From Anaerohalosphaera lusitana (lineage in GTDB: Bacteria; Planctomycetota; Phycisphaerae; Sedimentisphaerales; Anaerohalosphaeraceae), in the NCBI RefSeq assembly GCF_002007645.1, contig NZ_CP019791.1, positions 3,216,593 through 3,280,592 on the forward strand: a stretch of DNA of 64,000 nt, written 5' to 3'. Below are positions 1-6,635 of the stretch, piece by piece; positions within the stretch are counted from its first letter, which is position 1, and the number at the start of each line of letters is the position of its first letter. Made by a program: the position numbers and the translations under genes. The notes below the pieces were generated by a model. It ran no database searches. It worked only from the letters and a program-made list of their open reading frames with translations, and had not been told where the DNA came from.

Positions 1-184
1 GTACCTGCTGACGTTTGAGGTCGCCGTTTCTTGCGACGGCTTCGAGCACTGCACGCTCGAAGGCTATCTGTTCGTTCGCTTCGACCCGCTCTTGGGTAGA
101 GAAAGTGAAGCCGATAAGTACGGAGCTGAAAAAGGCAGTCACGATGAACATGTATACAACGGGATACCAGACTTTATTGGTCAT
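1..184 (-). CDS. rnfG: RnfG/NqrC-type electron transport subunit, N-terminal fragment (runs off the window)
   Basis: The ATG at 184-182 overlaps the rnfD stop as ATGA, so the two genes are translationally coupled. The 61 visible residues start with a short basic stretch and one transmembrane segment (about residues 6-27), followed by a charged helix. This matches RnfG/NqrC, the subunit that carries covalent FMN on the outer face of the ion-pumping Rnf or Na+-NQR complex. The FMN-binding motif lies beyond the window edge, so identity rests on the N-terminal shape and on rnfD next door. Rnf and Nqr cannot be separated from this fragment. Confidence 0.6.
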   Translation of the reverse strand, partial: MTNKVWYPVVYMFIVTAFFSSVLIGFTFSTQERVEANEQIAFERAVLEAVARNGDLKRQQV

Positions 185-1161
185 GACTCACCCCCTGCCG
201 CTGCGAGTTTGGCTTTCTTGCGTTTGCCGTAACTTTTGACGCCGTAGTCGATGATCGGGGCGAACATATTGCCGAGAAGGATCGAGAACATCAGGCCGCC
301 GTTGAAGATGGAGAAGTTGCGTATGACCGTGGTGCACAGGGCGATGATGATGCCGTAGTATATTCGGCCCCAGTTTGTGCGGGGCGAGCTGACGGGGTCG
401 GTCGCCATGTAGAATGCGCCGAAAAGGAAACCGCCGCCCAGCAGAGCCGTCCATGCGTAATCCATGTTCACGACGCCGGCGGAGGCGAGTATCTGGTTGA
501 GGACGGCGTAGCTTATGACTACAGAGAGGATGGTCGTTCTGCTTGCTGTTTTGGTATAATAGAGATAGAGGCCGCCGATTAGTATGAGCATTGCCGAGGT
601 GACGCCTGCGCTGCCGCTGATGCCGCCGAAGAACAGATCGAACGCAGCGGGTATGTCGCCGCCGGCTTTCATGGCCGCCATAGGTGTGACGGAGGTGATA
701 GCGTCGGTGTTCGTTCCTGTGCTCCATTGGCCTAGTGCACCCCAGCCGCCGAGCGGTGCTGACGGGGGCCATTTTGCGGTCAGAGCGACGGGGAAAGAGA
801 TATAGACAAAACATCTGCCGGCAAGTGCGGGATTGAAGAAGTTCTTGCCGAATCCTCCGAAGACTTCCTTGGAGAACATGATCGCGAAGCTAACCCCGAT
901 AATCTGTACGTGCCATGGCGTGTGCGGGGGGATGACGAGTGAGAACAGCACGGCCGTTACGAAGGCAGCCTCTGTGACGGGCTGGCCCCGCTTTCGGCAG
1001 AACAGGTGTTCGACTATGAAGGCAGTTAAACAGCAGACAAGGAGCGAAACGAGGGAACGCCATCCAAAGAAATAGACGGCACCGATCGCGGGTGGAATAC
1101 TTGCGATCAGGACCCTTCGCATCGCAACCTGTCTGCGTAAAATACTGCTGTACTTAATCAT
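181..1161 (-). CDS. rnfD: RnfD/NqrB-family membrane subunit of an ion-pumping oxidoreductase
   Basis: A 326-residue polytopic membrane protein with the family's early YFFGWR segment (about residues 30-35), the KNFFNPA loop (106-112) and the flavinylation region DAITSVTP (153-160). Thr159 there aligns with the threonine that carries covalent FMN in RnfD/NqrB. The length suits RnfD (about 310-350) better than NqrB (over 400). Rnf couples ferredoxin:NAD electron transfer to Na+ or H+ movement across the inner membrane. The gene starts 33 bp after the rubredoxin stop and overlaps rnfG by 4 bp. No rnfC/nqrA lies directly upstream, where operons of both types usually carry it; that place is taken by oxygen-defence genes. 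The ribosome site before the ATG is weak. Confidence 0.85.
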   Translation of the reverse strand: MIKYSSILRRQVAMRRVLIASIPPAIGAVYFFGWRSLVSLLVCCLTAFIVEHLFCRKRGQPVTEAAFVTAVLFSLVIPPHTPWHVQIIGVSFAIMFSKEVFGGFGKNFFNPALAGRCFVYISFPVALTAKWPPSAPLGGWGALGQWSTGTNTDAITSVTPMAAMKAGGDIPAAFDLFFGGISGSAGVTSAMLILIGGLYLYYTKTASRTTILSVVISYAVLNQILASAGVVNMDYAWTALLGGGFLFGAFYMATDPVSSPRTNWGRIYYGIIIALCTTVIRNFSIFNGGLMFSILLGNMFAPIIDYGVKSYGKRKKAKLAAAGGES

Positions 1162-1194
1162 CGAAGAAGATTGGTTTAGATCCGTATCAAGCTG

Positions 1195-1356
1195 TTAGTC
1201 AACAGGCTCGAATTCTTCCTTGCCTGCGCCGCAATCCGGGCACACCCAGTCGTCCGGTATATCATCAAACGCGGTGCCTGGATCGACGCCGTTGGCCGGG
1301 TCACCCTTCTCGGGGTCGTAAATATAGCCGCACATTAAGCAACGATACTTCTTCAT
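1195..1356 (-). CDS. rubredoxin
   Basis: A 53-residue protein with the two iron-binding knuckles of rubredoxin: CLMCG with Cys6 and Cys9, and CPDCG with Cys39 and Cys42. The family's [10 protein letters not shown] stretch and the DDWVCP segment are also present. Length is typical for a single-domain rubredoxin. The start is supported by AAGGAG six bases ahead of the ATG. Rubredoxin is a small cytoplasmic one-electron carrier. Here its likely partners are encoded in the same cluster: the flavodiiron protein, desulfoferrodoxin and rubrerythrin, which all take electrons from rubredoxin in anaerobes. It sits 36 bp after the ferritin-fold gene and 33 bp before rnfD. Confidence 0.95.
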   Translation of the reverse strand: MKKYRCLMCGYIYDPEKGDPANGVDPGTAFDDIPDDWVCPDCGAGKEEFEPVD

Positions 1357-1392
1357 GGTAACTCCTTGTTGTCAAATTAGTATAAAGTAAAA

Positions 1393-1884
1393 TTATCTGA
1401 TAGAAGCAAGGGCCTTATTGAGCGTCTGAATATGGCTCATCTCTTCTCTGATGATGTTCTGGACCTTATCCTTGCCTGCCTTCTGCGGAACGATATCCTT
1501 GATGCCGAGGTAGAAGGCAACAGAGTTCTTTTCAGCGCCGAGGGCCGCTCTGAGGATCTCTTCACGGCTTTCGTTGCCGGTCAAAGTTTCGTCGAGAGAC
1601 TTTTTACCCTCATAGCCGTGTGCGGAAGCCATGGACTGCAGATACATCTCGGCTTCGCCCTCTGGGTCGAAGGTGTTTTCTTCCTTCTCAAGTTCATTCA
1701 GGCTTTCCCTCATTTCGAGAAAAGTTTTTTCATGTCCATCTTCCATCTCAGCCAACGAAGTGAGCATCTTCTTCGTTTCAGGGTCGGACGAATTGTCCGC
1801 TGCTTTACGATAGAACTTAGCGCCATTGCGCTCTATCTCAATGGCCATTTCAAAAATTTCATCAGCATTGAACGTAATGCTCAT
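1393..1884 (-). CDS. rubrerythrin-like ferritin-fold protein without rubredoxin domain
   Basis: A 163-residue all-helical protein. It has two copies of the di-iron pattern of the ferritin/rubrerythrin superfamily: an early EIERNGAKFY helix followed by EMEDGHE, then GAEKNSVAFY followed by EEMSHIQ. There is no C-terminal rubredoxin domain, so it belongs to the erythrin-like ferritin-family proteins common in anaerobes. A role in peroxide reduction or iron handling is inferred from the fold and from its neighbours. The ATG at 1884 overlaps the ferritin stop (TGATG). A TTG one codon upstream is also in frame, but the ATG is the better start. Confidence 0.8.
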   Translation of the reverse strand: MSITFNADEIFEMAIEIERNGAKFYRKAADNSSDPETKKMLTSLAEMEDGHEKTFLEMRESLNELEKEENTFDPEGEAEMYLQSMASAHGYEGKKSLDETLTGNESREEILRAALGAEKNSVAFYLGIKDIVPQKAGKDKVQNIIREEMSHIQTLNKALASIR

Positions 1885-2402
1885 CAAGCTTCTCCTTCTG
1901 CCTCTTCAGGCGTAAAAGTACGTTGACCAAGTTCTCTATCCATCATGAACAGGGCCTGGGGGTTGCCTTCGACCAGTTTAAGCTGACTTACGAGCTTGCC
2001 GGCGTTGTCTTCCTCTTCGACCTGTTCATCTACAAACCACTGCAGGAAATTTTCGGTTGCATAATCATCTTCTTCACGAGCGAGCTTGACCAGCTTGTTT
2101 ATGAGGCCGGTAACTTTCTGCTCGTGCTCAAGTGTCGCCTCGAGTACAGCCAGAGGACTCGCCCACTCAGTGGGCGGACCATCGATCGCAGTCAGGTTGA
2201 CTTTGCCCCCGCGGAAATTCACAAAATCATAAATTTTCATCGCGTGACTTTGTTCTTCCTGGGCCTGGACTCTCATCCAGTTGGCAAACCCGTCCAGATC
2301 CATACCTTCGAAATATGCAGACATCGAAAGGTACATATAACCTGAGTACAATTCTGCATTTATCTGGCTGTTAAGGGCCTTTTCAATTTTTTCAGGTACC
2401 AT
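1884..2402 (-). CDS. ftnA: bacterial non-heme ferritin
   Basis: The 172-residue length and sequence fit FtnA. The N-terminal helix carries Glu17, followed by the YLSMSAYFE helix and the ferroxidase ligands in EEQSHAMK (Glu50, His53). Glu94 (EHEQ) and a later glutamine in the FLQWFVDEQ helix complete the centre. Ferritin oxidises Fe(II) and stores the iron in a 24-mer shell in the cytoplasm, which limits Fenton chemistry. Its start is 6 bp from the desulfoferrodoxin stop and its end overlaps the next gene, so it is certainly part of the oxygen-defence transcript. Confidence 0.93.
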   Translation of the reverse strand: MVPEKIEKALNSQINAELYSGYMYLSMSAYFEGMDLDGFANWMRVQAQEEQSHAMKIYDFVNFRGGKVNLTAIDGPPTEWASPLAVLEATLEHEQKVTGLINKLVKLAREEDDYATENFLQWFVDEQVEEEDNAGKLVSQLKLVEGNPQALFMMDRELGQRTFTPEEAEGEA

Positions 2403-2408
2403 CTTTCT

Positions 2409-2783
2409 CTATCCTTTCCACAGTCCGTGAACATTGCAGTGTTCACGAGCGGTGACAGAATTCGCTTCAACCTTGAACATTGCTTCGGGAGTGTCGCCAG
2501 GCTTTAGGAACTGCTTGTATGACTTGCCGTCAGCCAGCAGTTCGATCCACTGGATGTAATGCTCATCTTCCATTGGATGCTGGACGCTGCCGACCTTAAC
2601 CTTGTAGCCGCCATTGGTCTTTTCTATGACTGGTACATGCTTTTCCTTGCCCTTGTCCTCGGTTGCCGCGGCAAGTTTTTTCATTGGTTCGTTGCAGCAT
2701 ACAAGCTCTCCGTCGCCGCCGTTTAGAACCTCAACGATATTACCACAGATATTACATTTATAAACTTCGAGTCTCTCAGCCAT
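2409..2783 (-). CDS. dfx: desulfoferrodoxin (two-iron superoxide reductase)
   Basis: The 124 residues contain both iron domains. The N-terminal desulforedoxin-type Fe(Cys)4 site is formed by Cys10, Cys13, Cys29 and Cys30. The C-terminal superoxide reductase site has the EKH motif (Glu47, Lys48, His49), His69, His75, and Cys116 with His119. Superoxide reductase converts superoxide to hydrogen peroxide without making oxygen, using electrons from rubredoxin. The peroxide would then go to the rubrerythrin and thiol peroxidase of the same cluster. All ligand positions are intact, so the enzyme should be active. Confidence 0.97.
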   Translation of the reverse strand: MAERLEVYKCNICGNIVEVLNGGDGELVCCNEPMKKLAAATEDKGKEKHVPVIEKTNGGYKVKVGSVQHPMEDEHYIQWIELLADGKSYKQFLKPGDTPEAMFKVEANSVTAREHCNVHGLWKG

Positions 2784-2827
2784 ATGCCTTCCTTTCGAAA
2801 TGTTAAAACAATGTTTGTATCTCAGCG

Positions 2828-4006
2828 CTACATCAGCGAAGCTTCCTTGTGTTTGGCGACGATAGCGTCAGCCAGTTCGTCAAGCTTTGCGTAATCGTCC
2901 TCAGTGGGGTAACCCTTTGTGACCACCGGTTCGATGATCTCGGCCTTTACCTGCGACATCATGCCAGTTAGCTGGTCGACCATTTTGCTGCCCCAGCCGT
3001 AGGAGCCGATTATCGACATGAATTTCGTCTTCGGCCGTAATGCGTTTACGAGAAAAGCTGCGTATCCCGCCGACGGATGCGCCCCTATAAGCATAGTCGG
3101 GGATGCAAGAACGATCGTCGCGGCATCGACAAGTCCCATCGCGAGTTTGCCCAGCTCAACATCGGTCAGGTTGAACACGTCGACTTTCACGCCCCTGTCC
3201 ATCAGGCTCTGTGAGAAGTACTCCACCATCTTGCGGGTGCTGTCGTGCATCGAAACATAGGGGAGCATGACATAGTTTTTCACGTCTTCGCTGGCCCATT
3301 TCGCGTATGCATCAATGATGAACTTCGGGTTTTTGTAAACCGGCCCGTGACTTGGAGCGATCATCTCAATATTGAATTTTTCCAGCTTCTTGAGATTGCC
3401 GCGTATTTGCCTTCTGAACGGGCTCATGATCTCTGCGTAATATCTTTTCGCGGGGCCATAGATGGCCGACTCGTTCTCAACGAAAATATCACTGGTCGCA
3501 AGATGCGAACCAAAAAAGTCGCAGGGAAACAGTATCTTGTCCTCCTGCAGATATGTCGAAAATGTCTCGGGCCAGTGTACCCATGGCGTGTCGATGAACT
3601 CCAACGTCCTGTCGCCCAACGAGAGGGTATCGCCTTCCTTAATAGTCAGGAAGTTCGACTCGTCCAGACACAGAAGATCGATCAGCATTTTCTTGCATTT
3701 CTCGTTGGCTACCACTTTGGCGTCCGGATAGAGCAAAAGCACATCGTTGATACTTCCGGAGTGGTCCTGCTCGCCGTGATGCGCGACGATGTAATCTATT
3801 TTGGTCACGCCCGCGCTGACAAGATTATCGATCAGTATCTCGGTCTTCTCCGGGTCAACCGTATCGATAAGGACTGTCTTTTCCTGGCCCTTGATCAGGT
3901 AAGAATTGTAACTGGTGCCGTCCGGCAGAGGGATCAGCTCATCGAATAGCCGTCGATCCCAGTCGATCGCACCCACACTGTATATGTTATCCGCTATCTT
4001 TCTCAC
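2828..4006 (-). CDS. fprA: flavodiiron protein (rubredoxin:oxygen oxidoreductase / FprA type)
   Basis: A 392-residue protein made of an N-terminal metallo-beta-lactamase-like di-iron domain and a C-terminal flavodoxin domain (about 250-392). The di-iron ligands are visible as HGEQDH (His77, Glu79, Asp81, His82), followed by the WVHWPET and FPCDFFGSH segments. The family reduces O2 to water (or NO to N2O) in the cytoplasm, with electrons from rubredoxin. The start is a GTG, set by a perfect AGGAGG six bases upstream. It lies 27 bp after tpx and 44 bp before dfx. Confidence 0.95.
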   Translation of the reverse strand: MRKIADNIYSVGAIDWDRRLFDELIPLPDGTSYNSYLIKGQEKTVLIDTVDPEKTEILIDNLVSAGVTKIDYIVAHHGEQDHSGSINDVLLLYPDAKVVANEKCKKMLIDLLCLDESNFLTIKEGDTLSLGDRTLEFIDTPWVHWPETFSTYLQEDKILFPCDFFGSHLATSDIFVENESAIYGPAKRYYAEIMSPFRRQIRGNLKKLEKFNIEMIAPSHGPVYKNPKFIIDAYAKWASEDVKNYVMLPYVSMHDSTRKMVEYFSQSLMDRGVKVDVFNLTDVELGKLAMGLVDAATIVLASPTMLIGAHPSAGYAAFLVNALRPKTKFMSIIGSYGWGSKMVDQLTGMMSQVKAEIIEPVVTKGYPTEDDYAKLDELADAIVAKHKEASLM

Positions 4007-4033
4007 GGTACACCTCCTGGCAAAACTAATAAA

Positions 4034-4549
4034 CTATACCAGTTGTTTAGCTGCATTTATCGCAGCATCATAATCGGGCTCGTTTGTGATCTCAGGAACA
4101 AGCTCCGTATATTTTATTGTTCCATCCTTGTCTACTACGAACACGGCCCGAGCCATGAGCCTCAGATCTTTTATGCATACCCCTACCTGCTGTCCGAAAT
4201 TGCAATTTTTGTGGTCGGAAAGCGTCTCGACATTCTCGATGCCTGCAGCCCCGCACCACCTGGCCTGGGCAAAGGGCAGGTCCATGCTTATGGTCAGAAC
4301 CTTGATATCATCGCTCAGGCTGGCCGCCTCTTCGTTGAAACGCCGTGTTTCAGCATCGCACACGCCCGTATCCAGGGACGGAACGGTACAGATGATCAAT
4401 ATCTTGTCCTGGTAGGAAGACAGCTTTACTGGTGACAGATCGTTTTTGACAAGCTCGCTGTCAGGCAGCTTATCCCCCACTTGCACCTCATCGCCCATCA
4501 GAACTACCGGATTGCCTTTCATCGTCACTAAGTTGCTTCGTTCTTTCAT
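4034..4549 (-). CDS. tpx: thiol peroxidase (atypical 2-Cys peroxiredoxin, Tpx)
   Basis: The 171-residue length and sequence match Tpx: the N-terminal KGNPV motif, the peroxidatic site PSLDTGVCD (Cys64), and the resolving cysteine at position 99 in RWCGA. These correspond to Cys61 and Cys95 of the E. coli enzyme. Tpx reduces hydrogen peroxide and alkyl peroxides using thioredoxin. A GGAGA ribosome site lies 7 bases before the ATG. The 118-bp gap to rubrerythrin upstream contains a 9-bp stem-loop, so this gene may have its own promoter or processing site. Confidence 0.95.
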   Translation of the reverse strand: MKERSNLVTMKGNPVVLMGDEVQVGDKLPDSELVKNDLSPVKLSSYQDKILIICTVPSLDTGVCDAETRRFNEEAASLSDDIKVLTISMDLPFAQARWCGAAGIENVETLSDHKNCNFGQQVGVCIKDLRLMARAVFVVDKDGTIKYTELVPEITNEPDYDAAINAAKQLV

Positions 4550-4577
4550 GGCTAGTCTCCTTTAAAGTGCTTCTCCA

Positions 4578-4609
4578 GTTTGCCGACAGCATTAAAGCTA
4601 TCGGCAAAC
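4578..4609. promoter_or_regulatory. stem-loop between rubrerythrin and tpx
   Basis: A perfect 9-bp inverted repeat (GTTTGCCGA / TCGGCAAAC) around a 14-base loop lies in the rbr-tpx gap. No T-run follows on the minus strand, so it is not a classical intrinsic terminator. An RNA-stability or processing element between rbr and tpx is the simplest reading. That role is inferred. Confidence 0.4.
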
Positions 4610-4667
4610 CAGAATTTACGCAAGCTTAAATTTCTTCAAATCCCCAGTATAATAATATGGTTACCCA

Positions 4668-5240
4668 TTAGAAGTTAACAGCTTCAAGCTCGAAGTGTGC
4701 CTGCGGATGCGCGCATGCCGGGCAAACTTCGGGGGCTTCCGGGCCTTCGTGTATGTAGCCGCAGTTCCTGCAGGCCCACCTGACAGGCTTATCCTGCTTG
4801 AATACCGAACCGTTCTCGATGCTGCTTGCCAGTTTCAGATAACGGTCCCTGTGTCTGGCCTCTGCGACGGCGATATTACGGAACACGTCGGCAATATTGT
4901 CAAATCCCTCTTCATCAGCGATCTTCGCAAATCCGGGATACATGTCACTGGTCTCGTAATCCTCTCCAGCAGCAGAAGCCTTGAGATTATCAACGGTGGT
5001 TCCTATTACACCAGCGGGGAAGCTGGCCTGAATTTCCGCTTCACCGCCTTCGAGGAACTTGAACAGCCTCTTTGCGTGTTCTTTTTCCTGATTTGCGGTC
5101 TCTGTGAAGATGGCCTCTATTTGACGGTAGCCTTCTTTACGTGCCTGGCTTGCGAAATAGGTATATCGATTCCTAGCCTGCGACTCACCCGCAAACGCTG
5201 TCAGAAGATTTTTTTCGGTCCGTGTACCCTTTAAACTCAT
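4668..5240 (-). CDS. rbr: rubrerythrin
   Basis: A 190-residue two-domain rubrerythrin. The four-helix di-iron domain has the paired ligand motifs EKEH (Glu52, His55) and EARH (Glu127, His130), plus an early Glu19 helix. The C-terminal rubredoxin-like Fe(Cys)4 domain uses Cys157, Cys160, Cys173 and Cys176. Rubrerythrin is the main hydrogen peroxide reductase of anaerobes, fed by rubredoxin. GGAG lies 9 bases before the ATG. It directly follows the PerR-type regulator with a 31-bp gap, an arrangement common in anaerobes. Confidence 0.97.
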   Translation of the reverse strand: MSLKGTRTEKNLLTAFAGESQARNRYTYFASQARKEGYRQIEAIFTETANQEKEHAKRLFKFLEGGEAEIQASFPAGVIGTTVDNLKASAAGEDYETSDMYPGFAKIADEEGFDNIADVFRNIAVAEARHRDRYLKLASSIENGSVFKQDKPVRWACRNCGYIHEGPEAPEVCPACAHPQAHFELEAVNF

Positions 5241-5271
5241 AGCATCTTTCTCCGGTAATAAAACAATTTAC

Positions 5272-5694
5272 TTAATTATTTTCCTTACAATTATCGCACA
5301 AACCTTCCAGATAAACCGTTGCCCGTAAAACCCTGAAACCTGATGGAAGCTCGGGCGGCACCAGGATATCGTCAAAGGGTTCGTGATGAAAATCCACAAT
5401 TTCATTGCATTTAACACACTTAAAATGTTGGTGGCTGTCCAGATTTGCGTCAAATCTCTTGGCACCACCTGACCCGGCAACAACGAAGGCCAGCCCAGCT
5501 TCGGCAAACGTCAATAAGGTTCTGTTTACCGTATCGAGCGAGACCCGGGGCATCTCTTTTCTTACCTCTCTCCAGACACTCTCTGCAGATGGGTGCTCTT
5601 TTGAGCCTGCAAGTATCCGGTATATAGCCGCTCGCTGCGGAGTCAGCCTCAAGCCCTTGTCTCTGCATAGTTGTTCAAATTTCGTCTCAGCCAT
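5272..5694 (-). CDS. perR: PerR-type Fur-family peroxide sensor
   Basis: A 140-residue Fur-family repressor with an N-terminal winged helix (RLTPQRAAIYRIL, about 16-28). The structural zinc cysteines are Cys93/Cys96 and Cys133/Cys136. Regulatory-site residues align with B. subtilis PerR by an offset of 3: His34, His88, His90 and Asp101. The aspartate at 101 (in EIVDF) corresponds to PerR Asp104, where Fur has glutamate, and this favours peroxide sensing over iron sensing. It heads the cluster of peroxide, superoxide and oxygen reducing genes it presumably controls. A GGGGGG ribosome site lies just before the ATG. Confidence 0.9.
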   Translation of the reverse strand: MAETKFEQLCRDKGLRLTPQRAAIYRILAGSKEHPSAESVWREVRKEMPRVSLDTVNRTLLTFAEAGLAFVVAGSGGAKRFDANLDSHQHFKCVKCNEIVDFHHEPFDDILVPPELPSGFRVLRATVYLEGLCDNCKENN

Positions 5695-5837
5695 TAGATC
5701 CCCCCGCTTTGCATAAAAACCTCATGACGAATTGCTCCCTATCCATAAAACGCTTTATCGTAGCCACTACTATATACGATTCACTCTTACGTTCAACACT
5801 TATTTTCAGAAAATCTTACAAAAATCTCCCTCAGAGC

Positions 5838-6635
5838 TTAGAATTCAACGGTATTGCTCAATTTAGGCGAAACCGCCAGACCCGCCCTGCTGAAGAATTC
5901 CAGACCTCCACCTGCAATAAAGCGGGCATGCTCTATAATCTGCATTATTTTTATTACGTGTTCGACATCACGTTCAAAAACTTTTGACCCCTGTTTTTCG
6001 ACTCCACATTCATCACATGGTATTATCCCTCGCATATCGCATTCCTCGCAGGGCCTGACACCGAGGCCTGCACAGTCACGGCACTGGGCCTCTACTACTT
6101 TGGTTTCCATCTGGCCCGCCTGGGACCTGTAACGGACCCTGTCTTCGATCTTGCCGTCTCCGCGGCAAGTCAGGCAGACAGACCAGCCGCTGCCGCCGCA
6201 CACGCTGCAATCAACATACCCCAATCCGCCGCATTTGGAACAATCTTGTTCGGGAAGACGAGTTGAAGATTCATTCAAAATGCTCTGCAGACTTAGAGAA
6301 CCCGGCAGCGATGAGTCCGCATAGTCGCTCACCTGAGCGTTCCGGCTAACCTCAGCAAGTTCCCGATGGGCACGAACCAGATCGCCCTTCAAGTAGAAGT
6401 CCAAACCATCAGCCAACTGCTTGAAAGATCTCCTGACAGCCTGATCATGTGTTTTGAAATCTTCATGGAGTATTTCGCGATAAGTCAGATTGAAGCCGGA
6501 CGGCGAACTCATGATCTCTATTCTCAACTGTTCCGCATCCATAGTGCCGGCTGGTTGTGCTGCTGTAAAAGATATACTGCAGATAAGTACAAAGACGCCA
6601 AAGAGGAGTAAAAGCAAGTCCTGTCGCTGTTTCAT
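5838..6635 (-). CDS. exported protein with DnaJ-type CXXCXGXG cysteine repeats
   Basis: A 265-residue protein with an N-terminal signal peptide (hydrophobic 7-24, cleavage near AAQ). Between about residues 130 and 215 it has six CXXC knuckles, several of the CXXCXGXG form (CSKCGGLG, CSVCGGSG, CRDCAGLG). These resemble the zinc-binding domain of DnaJ, which binds unfolded polypeptides or redox partners. Finding them in an exported protein is unusual. The gene is the last of a run and overlaps the J-like gene by ATGA, so J-like and zinc-finger halves of a DnaJ-like system are encoded side by side on separate proteins. Function unknown. Confidence 0.75.
   Translation of the reverse strand: MKQRQDLLLLLFGVFVLICSISFTAAQPAGTMDAEQLRIEIMSSPSGFNLTYREILHEDFKTHDQAVRRSFKQLADGLDFYLKGDLVRAHRELAEVSRNAQVSDYADSSLPGSLSLQSILNESSTRLPEQDCSKCGGLGYVDCSVCGGSGWSVCLTCRGDGKIEDRVRYRSQAGQMETKVVEAQCRDCAGLGVRPCEECDMRGIIPCDECGVEKQGSKVFERDVEHVIKIMQIIEHARFIAGGGLEFFSRAGLAVSPKLSNTVEF

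Noticed and set aside
4648-4658. TATAATAATAT as a possible PerR box between rbr and tpx
   Set aside because: Only one half-site fits the PerR consensus, and no similar sequence was found upstream of perR; too weak to call.
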